A DNA stretch of 62,808 bases from an uncultured Alphaproteobacteria bacterium (lineage in GTDB: Bacteria > Pseudomonadota > Alphaproteobacteria > RF32 > CAG-239). The position numbers and the translations under genes were made by a program. The notes below the pieces were generated by a model. The model was not told the origin of the DNA. It worked only from the letters and a program-made list of their open reading frames with translations, and made no database searches. Of the stretch, positions 9,144-17,993 are shown piece after piece. Each line of letters opens with the position of its first letter. Position 1 is the first letter of the stretch. Location: assembly GCA_944391705.1 (NCBI GenBank), contig CALXUN010000008.1, positions 1 through 62,808 of the forward strand. Direction: 5' to 3'.

Positions 9144-9218
9144 CTTGCAGACAAAAAGGCAAGGGCTCTTGCCTTTTTGCTTAGCGCTACTTTCGGTTCG
9201 AGTCCTGTACGCTCACAT
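9144..9218 (+). repeat. 75-bp dispersed repeat, copy 1 (hairpin plus tRNA T-arm fragment)
   Basis: Matches 33319-33393 at 68 of 75 positions by hand alignment. The first half is a hairpin (AAAAAGGCAAG with CTTGCCTTTTT) usable as a terminator for hydG. The second half contains GGTTCGAGTCCTGTAC, identical to the T-arm side of the tRNA-Ser at 33422-33510. No tRNA gene is present at this site. Confidence 0.8.
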
Positions 9219-9226
9219 AAGACAAC

Positions 9227-9260
9227 AAAAACCTCCGGACGATTTCGACCGGAGGTTTTT
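9227..9260. terminator. Bidirectional intrinsic terminator
   Basis: Perfect 12-bp inverted repeat AAAAACCTCCGG / CCGGAGGTTTTT around a 10-base loop. It sits between convergent hydG and the minus-strand orphan gene and has T-runs on both strands. Confidence 0.85.
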
Positions 9261-9270
9261 GTTAATTAAT

Positions 9271-10353
9271 CTAGTCTAAAGAAAAGTTTTTCCAGATGTC
9301 ATCCAAAATCAGATAACGGACATCCACATTTTCCTGATGCCCGACAAACAATATTCGTTTTTTAACGGGATTTTTGCCGGCATCATTGCCTAAAGCTTCA
9401 TCCAGACTTTCTTTGCACCAGCAGTTTTTCAACACATCTGCCGGCAAACCAAATCTGCTCATACCGATAGCCCTAAAAGCATTATTGATTTCCGATACAG
9501 CTTTGGCGATTTGTCGCAAGTCAAAGAACTCCGGAATTTGCATACTACGGGCTTTCAGATACACACAGGTTTGTTCTGCATCAAACAACTCAGCTTCTGG
9601 TAAATCAAGTTTAAGATACAAGTTCGGATTTACAAAAATCCCCGCTTCCTGATCATAAACAGTAGAATAAGACCAACTGCCGTTTTTCAACAGATAACAA
9701 CCGGCTTTCGGATATTTATCCTTATTCTGACGATATGTTTCAAACAAATCGCCTCTTACCTTCAAGCCTTTCAACATCATGTTTTGCACGGTTTGCAGAT
9801 TATTCATTTCAATGCTTTCCGAGAAGTTGACTTTCTCAGTGTTTTTTGAAACATAAATGCATCCGCGAACATATTTCCGATAGTTTTTCCAAGTACCGAC
9901 ATCAAAAATATCGTCACCCGGAGCGCCGCCTTGAAATATGGAGCCTTCTCCTGCCGAACCTTCGCCGGATTTGTCATCTTCTGCCCAATATTCGCCGCTT
10001 GACAACAGGGGGAAACCGATTTGTGAAAGTGAGTTATTAATCAAACTTCGATTTTCCACCATCTTATCACGCGCATACCAACTGGGTAAAACACAATCTC
10101 GGTTATGGCAAAAATTTTCAGCTCTGCCTTTGGTGGTTTTCCCTTTTATGCGTTCATAAGCCGTTAAATAATAATTTTCATCTGCAAAAACGCCGTCAGC
10201 CACCAATCCTGGCAACAAAATCGGGAAATGTGTTCCATTGGTGAAATGAAAATCTCCCGGATGAATTGTATTTAAATATTCATACAATTCCGCTGTGTCT
10301 ATGCTGTTGTTTTTAATACAAGCCAGCAAAGCATCAATTTGAGTTTTGTTCAT
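9271..10353 (-). CDS. Hypothetical protein with two DUF1566-like segments, paralogue of the next gene
   Basis: About 360 residues, no signal peptide, not recognised with certainty. Two stretches resemble the DUF1566/Lcl C-terminal fold. The first is a middle region with ENRSLINNSLSQIGFPLLSS followed by EYWAEDD and YVRGCIYV; the second is a later one with LRQIAKAVSEINNAFRAIG followed by LKNCWCKESL. The last 150 residues align with the upstream neighbour (LLKNGS, TVY, GIF, LYL, IN-AIG, DVLKN-W-KE-L). A low-complexity GEGSAGEGS linker lies between the segments. ATG 10353 is preferred over an upstream TTG; no good ribosome binding site is visible. It follows its paralogue by 11 bases. Function unknown; phage tail-tip or surface display is only a guess from the fold. 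Confidence 0.6.
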   Translation of the reverse strand: MNKTQIDALLACIKNNSIDTAELYEYLNTIHPGDFHFTNGTHFPILLPGLVADGVFADENYYLTAYERIKGKTTKGRAENFCHNRDCVLPSWYARDKMVENRSLINNSLSQIGFPLLSSGEYWAEDDKSGEGSAGEGSIFQGGAPGDDIFDVGTWKNYRKYVRGCIYVSKNTEKVNFSESIEMNNLQTVQNMMLKGLKVRGDLFETYRQNKDKYPKAGCYLLKNGSWSYSTVYDQEAGIFVNPNLYLKLDLPEAELFDAEQTCVYLKARSMQIPEFFDLRQIAKAVSEINNAFRAIGMSRFGLPADVLKNCWCKESLDEALGNDAGKNPVKKRILFVGHQENVDVRYLILDDIWKNFSLD

Positions 10354-10364
10354 ATTCAAATTTT

Positions 10365-11312
10365 TTAGTGGTTTCTGCTGTAAGTTTCGACATATTGATG
10401 ATCCATTTCAACGAATATCCCATCTTCATTTTTTTGGAAATAGTATGTAAAATATCCGCTGGATTCCAGAATTCCATCGATGGTACAGTCATTATCAAAA
10501 GACAACAGGAGCAAATCATTTTCATTTTCGGGACAGGAAAAGGTATAAGTCCCGGAATAAGTGAAAAACTTATAAAGTTTTCCATCAAGAACCTGATAGA
10601 AGCTACCAGATATTTCCATCACTTCATCATCAAGCAGACAAACATCAATGTTTTTACCGAGAAACATCAGTTTAAGGTTGTATCCACGATAAAAAACATA
10701 CTCATCTTTTCCGATATACACAGAAAGGAAATCCATCCCCGACCAAGTAAACTTCAAAACAGGGCGAAGCGGTTCATAACCATCGCCTATACGTTGATAA
10801 AGCAGCGTATCAGCAAACAACAGGCAATTTTCATCAATCAGTTTGTAAGACGGACTACGATAATGTTTATCATACGATGATATGACAACAAACCGGCGAG
10901 TCTCATTGGAAGCAGCTTCTTCCAATGCCTCCTTATACCACACATTTTTCAGGACATCGGAAATCAGACAAAAATCTTCCATTCCGACTTTCCTTAATGA
11001 AGAGTTGACCTTTTGAACAGCCATCTTCAACCTCATGATTTGGTACAAATCTGGCAATTTTACCTTCAGGCTGTCAGCATAAAGCTTGGCTTCTTTTGCT
11101 GTCAGTAGTTGTTTTGTCATCTTTAGCGGAAGATACAAAGCATCATCAATAAAGATGCCGTTTTCCTGATTATAAACCGTGTAAGGGGAAATACTGCCGT
11201 TTTTAAGCAAGTAATACCCTTCTTGCGATGAACGATGCAGTAAACCTGCAACAACACTGCTTGCATCATAGCAGACACATTTTTTTGATGCTGAATGGAT
11301 AATTAAATTCAT
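10365..11312 (-). CDS. Hypothetical protein, paralogue of the downstream gene
   Basis: About 315 residues from the ATG at 11312. Its first 160 residues match the C-terminal half of the gene at 9271-10353: YYLLKNGS, TVYNQENGIF, LYLPLKM, a KVNSSLRKVG helix and DVLKNVWYKEALEEA. The second half is a different, beta-rich region with many aromatic and charged residues (YEPLRPVLKFTWSG, SGSFYQVLDGKLYKFF, YFTYYFQ) that I cannot assign. No signal peptide or membrane segment. Base composition is visibly more AT-rich than the hyd operon, and the ribosome binding site is weak, consistent with an acquired gene. Function unknown. Confidence 0.6.
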   Translation of the reverse strand: MNLIIHSASKKCVCYDASSVVAGLLHRSSQEGYYLLKNGSISPYTVYNQENGIFIDDALYLPLKMTKQLLTAKEAKLYADSLKVKLPDLYQIMRLKMAVQKVNSSLRKVGMEDFCLISDVLKNVWYKEALEEAASNETRRFVVISSYDKHYRSPSYKLIDENCLLFADTLLYQRIGDGYEPLRPVLKFTWSGMDFLSVYIGKDEYVFYRGYNLKLMFLGKNIDVCLLDDEVMEISGSFYQVLDGKLYKFFTYSGTYTFSCPENENDLLLLSFDNDCTIDGILESSGYFTYYFQKNEDGIFVEMDHQYVETYSRNH

Positions 11313-11546
11313 AATGATGTAAGTATAAAAGTTAGACAAAATAATATTTTTTCACGCAAAAGATACACCGAAAATACAAAAAAGCAAGGATTTTTTTATT
11401 ATCATATCGAAAAAAATAAAAAATTTGAAAGTTCAGGCTATAAAAAAGAAAACGTTCATAAATATAAACGATTTAAAATTTTACAGGTTTTTCTTGTTTG
11501 TTTGTCAAAAAACAATAAAAAAACGGGAGAATTCTGCTATTTATTT

Positions 11547-11993
11547 TCATTTGTCGGTTTGAGGTCTTTTTTTTGTTTTTTCGGACGTCTTTTCAATAAC
11601 GATGGCCGATTTTTTAAACTTTTCCCATTTGTTTTGAATTTCTTCCCAAAAGGTAAGTTTTTCTTCACAGGTTTTGGTTGCCTCGTTCCATACGCGGCCG
11701 CTTTCTTCGCAGTTTATCCGGTCCATATTGGCATAGCGGTACCAACCGTATGCGCCGCAGCCGATAATAGCAATGATAATGATAAGTTTAATGATGTTTT
11801 TAAGAAAAAACCACACACCCCAGGCAAAGACGATACCGAGCATAATTGTTTTATTAACAAAAGCATCTTTTTCCAGAACAAAAGCCAGAAAGCCGTAATA
11901 AGCAAGCAAAACAGCCGCCAGTACGTTAACCGGCGAACGCAGGCACAGACGCCCCAGTTTTTGTCCGAAGTTTGTTTTGTTTTCTTCTCCCAT
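11547..11993 (-). CDS. Small membrane protein of unknown function
   Basis: About 148 residues. Three hydrophobic helices are visible: VNVLAAVLLAYYGFLAFVL, TIMLGIVFAWGVWFFL and IIKLIIIIAIIGCGAYGW. A soluble, Lys/Glu-rich tail with two Cys (NCEESGRVWNEATKTCEEK) follows. The RVWNxxTxxC pattern recalls short cysteine motifs in secreted proteins of this group. Start: GGAG lies directly against the ATG at 11999 but six bases before the ATG at 11993, so 11993 is favoured. It is divergent from gyrA. Function unknown. Confidence 0.65.
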   Translation of the reverse strand: MGEENKTNFGQKLGRLCLRSPVNVLAAVLLAYYGFLAFVLEKDAFVNKTIMLGIVFAWGVWFFLKNIIKLIIIIAIIGCGAYGWYRYANMDRINCEESGRVWNEATKTCEEKLTFWEEIQNKWEKFKKSAIVIEKTSEKTKKRPQTDK

Positions 11994-12211
11994 TTTCATC
12001 TCCTGTTATAGGCTTTAACATAAAAATATAAAAAAATAAACTCAAAATTTGTTAACTTTTAAAATCTTGAATCGATTTTAAGGCGCTTTTTTTGCCCGTA
12101 GAGAAGAAATAAGGGTAAAGAACTGGGTATAATTTCGAAAAAAAACTTTTGCCGGCCTGCGGTTTTGATTATATTAAGCACAGTTTAACAAAAATCATTA
12201 AGGAAATATCT

Positions 12212-15028
12212 ATGGAAGAAAATGAAATTGCCGCAGTTCCGGCAACGGCCGAGAACATTACGCCGACCATGATTACCGAGGAAATGCGCCGCTCATATCT
12301 GGATTATGCCATGAGTGTGATTGTTTCCCGTGCACTGCCGGATGTGCGCGACGGTTTAAAACCGGTGCATCGGCGTATTATTTATGCCATGTATGAAAAC
12401 GGCTATGATTGCACAAAACCGTACCGTAAATCAGCCCGTATCGTCGGTGAAGTTTTGGGTAAATACCACCCGCACGGCGACAGTTCGGTTTATGAAGCGA
12501 TGGTACGTATGGCGCAGCCGTTTTCCATGCGTTTGCCTTTAATTGACGGGCAGGGTAATTTCGGCTCCATGGATGGCGACGGTGCGGCAGCTATGCGTTA
12601 TACCGAGGCAAGGCTTGCCAAAGTTGCCCATAAACTGATTGAAGATATTGAATATGATACGGTTGATTTTATGCCTAACTATGATGAAAGCGTGCAGGAA
12701 CCGACCGTTCTGCCGGCACGTTTCCCGAATCTGCTGGTTAACGGCTCCAACGGTATTGCCGTTGGTATGGCAACCAATATTCCGCCGCATAATTTAGGCG
12801 AAGTCATTGATGCTTGCTGTGCTTATATTGATAATCCGGATATTACACCGGATGAACTGGTCAACATTGTCCCGGGACCGGATTTTCCGACCGGCGGCCT
12901 GATTTTGGGCCAGGGCGGGGCAAAATCAGCCTATTTAACCGGCCGCGGCTCGGTAATGATGCGCGCCAAATGCACCATTGAGGAAATCCGCAAAGACAAG
13001 GAAGCCATCATCGTCCATGAAATTCCGTATCAGGTCAACAAAGCCGCGCTTGTGACCCGTATTGCCGAATTGGTGAAAGAAAAACGCGTTGACGGAATTT
13101 CTGACATCCGTGATGAATCTGACCGTCAGGGCGTGCGCGTTGTCATTGAAATCAAGAAAGATTTTCAGGCTGATGTAGTCTTAAACCAGCTTTATAAATA
13201 TACACCGCTGCAGACAAGTTTCGGCATGAATATGCTGGCCATCAATCACGGGCGGCCGATGATGATGACCTTAAAAGATATTATTGCCGCGTTTGTTGAA
13301 TTCCGGGAAGAGGTTATCCGCCGCCGCACGATTTATAAATTAAATAAAGCGCGCGACCGCGCCCATGTTTTGGTCGGGTTGGCAATTGCGGTTGAAAACC
13401 TTGATCCGGTGATTGATTTGATTCGCAGCGCACCCAACCCGCAGGAAGCAAAAGATGCTTTGCTTGCCAAAGCCTGGCCGGCCGGTGATGTTGAAGTTTT
13501 GGTCAAACTGATTGATGAGCCCGACCGCAAGGTTGAAAACGGGGTTTATCGTTTGTCCGAAGATCAGGCTAAGGCAATTTTGGATTTGAAACTGCAGCGC
13601 CTGACCGGTCTGGAACGCGATAAAATCCACGAAGAGCTGACAGGCCTTGGTGAAGATATTAAGGAATATCTTTCCGTTTTGGCTTCGCGTGAAAAATTAT
13701 ACGGCATTATGCGCGATGAGCTGGTGGAAGTCAAAGATGAATATGCCACGCCGCGTCTGACCCAAATTGAAGATATTGAATATGATACCGATATCGAATC
13801 ATTAATCCAGCGGGAAGAAATGGTGGTAACCGTTACCGAAGCCGGCTATATCAAACGCGTGCCGCTTAATGCCTACAAAGCGCAGAAACGCGGCGGCAAG
13901 GGCAAGGCCGGCATGGCCACCAAGGAAGAAGATTTTGTTACCCGCTTGTTTGTGGCCTCAACCCATACGCCGGTATTGTTCTTCTCATCCAAAGGTTTAG
14001 TTTATAAAATGAAAGTTTACAAACTGCCTTTAGGGTCACCGACCTCAAAAGGCAAGCCGTTTATCAACCTGTTGCCGTTAGATGAGGGTGAAAACATCAC
14101 GACCATTATGAAATTGCCGGAAAATGAAGCCGAATGCAAAGATATGTCGATTATGTTTGCTACCGCCCAGGGCAACGTTCGCCGCAACTCGCTGATGGAT
14201 TTTGTTAATGTTCAGTCCAACGGTAAAATTGCCATGAAACTGGATGAGGGCGATAAACTGGTCAATGTTTTCCTCTGCAATGAAGATAACGATGTAATGC
14301 TGGCGGCCAAAAACGGCAAGTGTATCCGGTTCCCGGTTACCGAAGTGCGCGTGTTTGCCGGCCGTAATTCAACAGGCGTCCGCGGCATGAAACTGGCTGC
14401 CGGCGATGAAGTGATTTCGATGTCAATGCTTAAGCATTCGGATGCTACTTCCGAACAGCGTGATGAATACTTGAAAGTTTCATCAGCCATGAAACATATG
14501 CAGGCTGAAGCCGGTGAAGATGTCTGCATAACTCCGGAACAGACCGGATTGCTTTCAATTTTAAGTGTTGAACAGTTTAAGCAAATGCAGGAAAATGAGG
14601 AATTTATTTTAACCGTGACATCTACCGGTTACGGCAAACGTTCTTCTTCCTATGAATACCGTGTTACCGGCCGCGGCGGGCAGGGCATTGCCAATATGGA
14701 AATGTCGGCGCGCAATAAGGATATTGTCTGCTCATTCCCGATTGAGGACAAGCATCAGCTGATGATGGTTACAGACGGTGGCAAATTAATCCGTATGCCG
14801 GTTGAAGATATCCGCATTGCCGGACGTAAAACTCAGGGTGTTATTTTGTTCCGGACGGCTGAAGATGAACGGGTTGTTTCGGTTACCCGGCTTGAAGTCG
14901 ATGAAGGTGATGATGAGGAATTGGAAGAAAAAACCGGTTCCGAAGTCTTGGGCGAAAGCGCCGCCGATATCGACGAAGCCGCGATTGATACGGTTGATGA
15001 GCCGGAAACCACGCCGGAAGATGAATAA
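12212..15028 (+). CDS. gyrA: DNA gyrase subunit A
   Basis: Type IIA topoisomerase subunit that cleaves and rejoins DNA to introduce negative supercoils, with GyrB. 938 residues from ATG 12212, which has AAGGA seven bases upstream; the frame open from 12149 has no such site. [25 protein letters not shown] is the usual opening. The quinolone-pocket segment is [17 protein letters not shown], with Ser at the E. coli position 83 and Glu at 87; Glu occurs naturally in several phyla. The catalytic Tyr lies in [10 protein letters not shown]. The C-terminal beta-propeller holds the GyrA box QKRGGKG, which separates it from ParC. The tail is acidic. Followed by a strong terminator. Confidence 0.97.
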   Translation: MEENEIAAVPATAENITPTMITEEMRRSYLDYAMSVIVSRALPDVRDGLKPVHRRIIYAMYENGYDCTKPYRKSARIVGEVLGKYHPHGDSSVYEAMVRMAQPFSMRLPLIDGQGNFGSMDGDGAAAMRYTEARLAKVAHKLIEDIEYDTVDFMPNYDESVQEPTVLPARFPNLLVNGSNGIAVGMATNIPPHNLGEVIDACCAYIDNPDITPDELVNIVPGPDFPTGGLILGQGGAKSAYLTGRGSVMMRAKCTIEEIRKDKEAIIVHEIPYQVNKAALVTRIAELVKEKRVDGISDIRDESDRQGVRVVIEIKKDFQADVVLNQLYKYTPLQTSFGMNMLAINHGRPMMMTLKDIIAAFVEFREEVIRRRTIYKLNKARDRAHVLVGLAIAVENLDPVIDLIRSAPNPQEAKDALLAKAWPAGDVEVLVKLIDEPDRKVENGVYRLSEDQAKAILDLKLQRLTGLERDKIHEELTGLGEDIKEYLSVLASREKLYGIMRDELVEVKDEYATPRLTQIEDIEYDTDIESLIQREEMVVTVTEAGYIKRVPLNAYKAQKRGGKGKAGMATKEEDFVTRLFVASTHTPVLFFSSKGLVYKMKVYKLPLGSPTSKGKPFINLLPLDEGENITTIMKLPENEAECKDMSIMFATAQGNVRRNSLMDFVNVQSNGKIAMKLDEGDKLVNVFLCNEDNDVMLAAKNGKCIRFPVTEVRVFAGRNSTGVRGMKLAAGDEVISMSMLKHSDATSEQRDEYLKVSSAMKHMQAEAGEDVCITPEQTGLLSILSVEQFKQMQENEEFILTVTSTGYGKRSSSYEYRVTGRGGQGIANMEMSARNKDIVCSFPIEDKHQLMMVTDGGKLIRMPVEDIRIAGRKTQGVILFRTAEDERVVSVTRLEVDEGDDEELEEKTGSEVLGESAADIDEAAIDTVDEPETTPEDE

Positions 15029-15045
15029 CCTAAGCGTTAGAAAAT

Positions 15046-15083
15046 AAAAAAACGGTTGTCGCACTATGCAACAACCGTTTTTT
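15046..15083. terminator. Bidirectional terminator between gyrA and the 158-residue orphan
   Basis: AAAAAACGGTTGT pairs with ACAACCGTTTTTT around a short loop (CGCACTATGCA), giving T-runs on both strands between convergent genes. Confidence 0.85.
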
Positions 15084-15087
15084 GATT

Positions 15088-15564
15088 TTAGAGTCCCCAA
15101 TTATTTTCCTGGATTCGGTTTGGGTTGTGACAATAGAGCCACATGGCCAGGTCTTCCGCTTCATCCAGAAAGCGATAATTGGCCATCTCATGCTTTTCGC
15201 AGAAATAACCCACTCTGCCTAAGAAACGGATAAGTTCCCGCTTAGTCTTGCACACAGGGGCAAAAAACAGTAACTTTTCCCCCGAAGTTGCTATAACCAC
15301 ATCCTGATCCGGAAAGAAATCTCCAAGCTTTACCTTTTCAACTTCTTTGCCACTGCGACGAAGCGAAACGTTCAAATGATTGCCGCGCCGTAAAGTGGTT
15401 GATTGCAACATCAGGTATTTTCCGTCCGGTGCAAGCAGACAATTTTCTTCTTGTCCGCTTTTTCCAAAGGAAAAACCTGCAGGTAATGCTTCATCTCCCC
15501 AACCTGAGAAATCATTAACAAAAACAAAATTTCCCGGCTGCATAAATTCTAAAATCTTTTCCAT
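15088..15564 (-). CDS. Hypothetical 158-residue protein, paralogue of 15699-16175
   Basis: Not recognised. Shares length and layout with the upstream gene: MxxxLxFMxxG at the start, a central GKEVxKVxLxDxxPxQxVVI segment, then LLxFAPxCKxKxEL and a final LAxWLYxHNPxxxxExxWG. These are soluble proteins without signal or membrane segments. The tail KNKKEL/KTKREL followed by an aromatic-rich helix looks like a small alpha/beta domain. It is separated from its paralogue by about 135 bases with a terminator, so each is its own transcript. It could be a minor regulatory or accessory protein; there is no evidence of toxin or immunity function beyond the duplication. Confidence 0.6.
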   Translation of the reverse strand: MEKILEFMQPGNFVFVNDFSGWGDEALPAGFSFGKSGQEENCLLAPDGKYLMLQSTTLRRGNHLNVSLRRSGKEVEKVKLGDFFPDQDVVIATSGEKLLFFAPVCKTKRELIRFLGRVGYFCEKHEMANYRFLDEAEDLAMWLYCHNPNRIQENNWGL

Positions 15565-15659
15565 ATTTTTTTTTTAATTTAACAATAATACTTAATTGTT
15601 TCAAATATGACATAAAATAAGATTTTTGTCAATATGCAAAATCAGCATCTTAAAATTAA

Positions 15660-15693
15660 AAAGAGCCGTCCTGTAATATAAAGGCGGCTCTTT
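15660..15693. terminator. Terminator after the second 158-residue orphan
   Basis: AAAGAGCCG (15660-15668) pairs with CGGCTCTTT (15685-15693). It is placed immediately 3' of the minus-strand gene that stops at 15699. Confidence 0.75.
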
Positions 15694-15698
15694 ATAAA

Positions 15699-16175
15699 TT
15701 AAATTCCCCATTCAGTTTCTTTTTCTTTTGAAGGGTTATGTTTGTACAGCCATAAGGCCAAATCAATTCCCTGCCGGGCATGGGCATAAATATTATCGTA
15801 ACAATCGCAAAATTTATACATACCGGCAATAAAACTGACCAGTTCTTTTTTGTTTTTGCAAATCGGAGCAAAGCACAACAATTCATGCTTATCACACGAT
15901 AAAACGATAACCACCGTTTGTTTGGGAAGTACATCCCTGAGCATAACCTTGTCCACTTCTTTGCCGTTATAAAATAAGAGTGCTTGCATTTGGTTTCCGC
16001 AGCATAAAATAGTACCCGGCACATTCAGATTGGCAGCATCTTGTGCACAAAGACAATATTCACTGTCGAATTTTTCAATTTCAAATCCTGGAAGACTGAA
16101 ATCAAATTCTGTACCGGAGGGCATTTTAACATACACATGTGATCCGGTTCTCATAAAATTTAATAATCTTTTCAT
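15699..16175 (-). CDS. Hypothetical 158-residue protein, paralogue of 15088-15564
   Basis: Not recognised. Same length as its neighbour and about one third identical by eye. Shared points include FMRTG near the start, GKEVDKVMLRDVLPKQTVVIV, ELLCFAPICKNKKELVSF and the end DLALWLYKHNP. It is rich in Cys (CLCAQD, LCCGNQ, CFAPIC, CDCYD), unlike its paralogue, which has fewer. No signal peptide. The genes flanking the pair run in the opposite direction, suggesting an inserted two-gene island. Function unknown. Confidence 0.6.
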   Translation of the reverse strand: MKRLLNFMRTGSHVYVKMPSGTEFDFSLPGFEIEKFDSEYCLCAQDAANLNVPGTILCCGNQMQALLFYNGKEVDKVMLRDVLPKQTVVIVLSCDKHELLCFAPICKNKKELVSFIAGMYKFCDCYDNIYAHARQGIDLALWLYKHNPSKEKETEWGI

Positions 16176-16308
16176 GATAGATAAAATAATTGGTTTTCAA
16201 GCGCTATTATGCTGTTTAAACCCATTTTGTCAATTGTTTTATGCGGCTTAAATTTCTTATTGTTTTTTTTGATACAGACTTTAAGATATGAGAAAAGGAA
16301 AATAAAAA

Positions 16309-17901
16309 ATGATACGGGTAAAAAACATTGAAGCACCATTAACGGCTGATTTAGAGGTATTAAAGCAGCTGGCTGCCGTCAGGTTAAAAGTGCCGGTAGA
16401 AAAAATAACGGAATGTAAGCTTGTCAAGAAGGCTGTTGATGCCCGGCGGAAAAACAATATCCATTATGTTTGTACGTTGGACTGCCGGCTTGAAAATGAA
16501 GAAAAAATTTGCTTTGACAAAGATGTTGAGCCGGCACCTCATGAAGAAGCTTATGTTTTGTCCTGTAAAAAAACAACTGTTCCGCCGGTGGTCATCGGCA
16601 CCGGTCCGGCCGGCATGCTGGCAGGTCTTGCTCTGGCCGAAGCCGGCTTAAAGCCGGTTATGCTGGAGCGCGGCCGCGATGTTGAGCGCCGTAAAAAAGA
16701 TGTGGATACATTTTGGCAGAGTGGAAATTTGGATATTGTTTCAAACGTTCAATTCGGAGAAGGCGGTGCCGGCACGTTTTCGGACGGTAAACTGGCAACC
16801 GGTATAAAAAAAGATAAATATACCCGTAAGGTTTTGGAAGAATTTGTAGCAGCTGGTGCCCCGGAAGAAATTTTGTATTTGTCAAAGCCGCATATCGGCA
16901 CGGATAAACTGGTAACAATGGTTAAGAATATCCGCCGGAAAATCGAAAATCTGGGCGGAAAATATCTGTTTGAACATCAAGTGACCGGATTAAAACAAAA
17001 AGATGGAAAGCTTACGGCACTGGAAATAAGGAAAGGCGAGGGCACAAAAGATGTTCTGCCCTGCCGGCATGCCATTTTGGCAATCGGCCACAGCGCGCGC
17101 GACACTTTTGAAATGTTGTATCAACAAGGCCTTAACATGTGTCAAAAACCGTTTGCCGTCGGTGCGCGGATAGAACACAAGCAAAGCCTGATAAACAAAA
17201 CCCAGTACGGCAAAGAAAAAATCAACGGTTTGTGCGCGGCGGATTATAAATTGGCGGTGCATTTACCAAACGGGCGCTCGGCATATACTTTTTGCATGTG
17301 CCCGGGAGGAAGCGTTGTGGCAGCCGCTTCGGAAACCGGACGGGTCGTAACCAACGGTATGAGCGAATATGCCCGCGATAAGGAAAATGCCAATGCCGCC
17401 TTGCTGGTAGGTGTTGATGAAAAAGATTTCGGCTCTAAACATCCGCTGGCCGGTATGTATTTTCAACGCAAAATTGAAGAAAGTGCATTTGCTGCCGGCG
17501 GACAGAATTACAAAGCACCGGCTCAGCTGGTGGAGGATTTTTTGAAAAATAAAGAAAGCCGCCGCTTAGGTTCGGTAAATCCGTCATATCGTCCGGGAGT
17601 TGCCTTAAGTTCCGTTGCCGGCGTTCTGCCGGTAGAAATTGTTAAAACCATGCAGGCGGCTATTGTCGAAATGGATAAAAAGCTGCATGGTTTTGCAACG
17701 CCTGATGCGGTTTTAACGGCACCGGAAACACGTAGCTCGTCACCGGTACGGATTGTGCGTGATGAAAAATTTCAAAGCAACATCAAAGGCTTGTATCCCT
17801 GCGGTGAGGGGGCAGGTTATGCCGGCGGCATCACTTCGGCGGCAGCCGACGGGTTGAAAGTTGCCGAAGCTTTGGTCGGTGCACTTGATGCTCAAGCCTG
17901 A
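16309..17901 (+). CDS. FAD-dependent dehydrogenase of the COG2509 type
   Basis: 530 residues. After an N-terminal region of about 90 residues comes the dinucleotide-binding motif VIGTGPAGMLAGLALAEAG with the acidic end LERG. NVQFGEGGAGTFSDGKLATGI then follows, a segment distinctive for this uncharacterised flavoprotein family. The C-terminal part has LYPCGEGAGYAGGITSAAADGLKVAEAL, the second FAD-contact region. The N-terminal piece resembles the small domain found in Firmicutes homologues. The enzyme is cytosolic; the substrate is unknown. It starts a plus-strand block and is followed 92 bases later by rmuC. The assignment to the family is firm, the reaction is not. Confidence 0.85.
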   Translation: MIRVKNIEAPLTADLEVLKQLAAVRLKVPVEKITECKLVKKAVDARRKNNIHYVCTLDCRLENEEKICFDKDVEPAPHEEAYVLSCKKTTVPPVVIGTGPAGMLAGLALAEAGLKPVMLERGRDVERRKKDVDTFWQSGNLDIVSNVQFGEGGAGTFSDGKLATGIKKDKYTRKVLEEFVAAGAPEEILYLSKPHIGTDKLVTMVKNIRRKIENLGGKYLFEHQVTGLKQKDGKLTALEIRKGEGTKDVLPCRHAILAIGHSARDTFEMLYQQGLNMCQKPFAVGARIEHKQSLINKTQYGKEKINGLCAADYKLAVHLPNGRSAYTFCMCPGGSVVAAASETGRVVTNGMSEYARDKENANAALLVGVDEKDFGSKHPLAGMYFQRKIEESAFAAGGQNYKAPAQLVEDFLKNKESRRLGSVNPSYRPGVALSSVAGVLPVEIVKTMQAAIVEMDKKLHGFATPDAVLTAPETRSSSPVRIVRDEKFQSNIKGLYPCGEGAGYAGGITSAAADGLKVAEALVGALDAQA

Positions 17902-17993
17902 TTTGAGTGTGGCATAACTTGATAAATAAGCTTGCAAAGCCTGTCAGAGCCGTTAAAATTTAAGCCGGAAATAATAAGGAAAGCCATAGCCAG

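Noticed and set aside
12487-12530. GyrA quinolone-resistance change (Glu at E. coli position 87)
   Set aside because: Glu is the natural residue in many species, and the key Ser at position 83 is kept.
15088-16175. Toxin-immunity pair
   Set aside because: The two genes are homologous to each other, not a toxin with a different immunity protein, and no toxin motif is visible.
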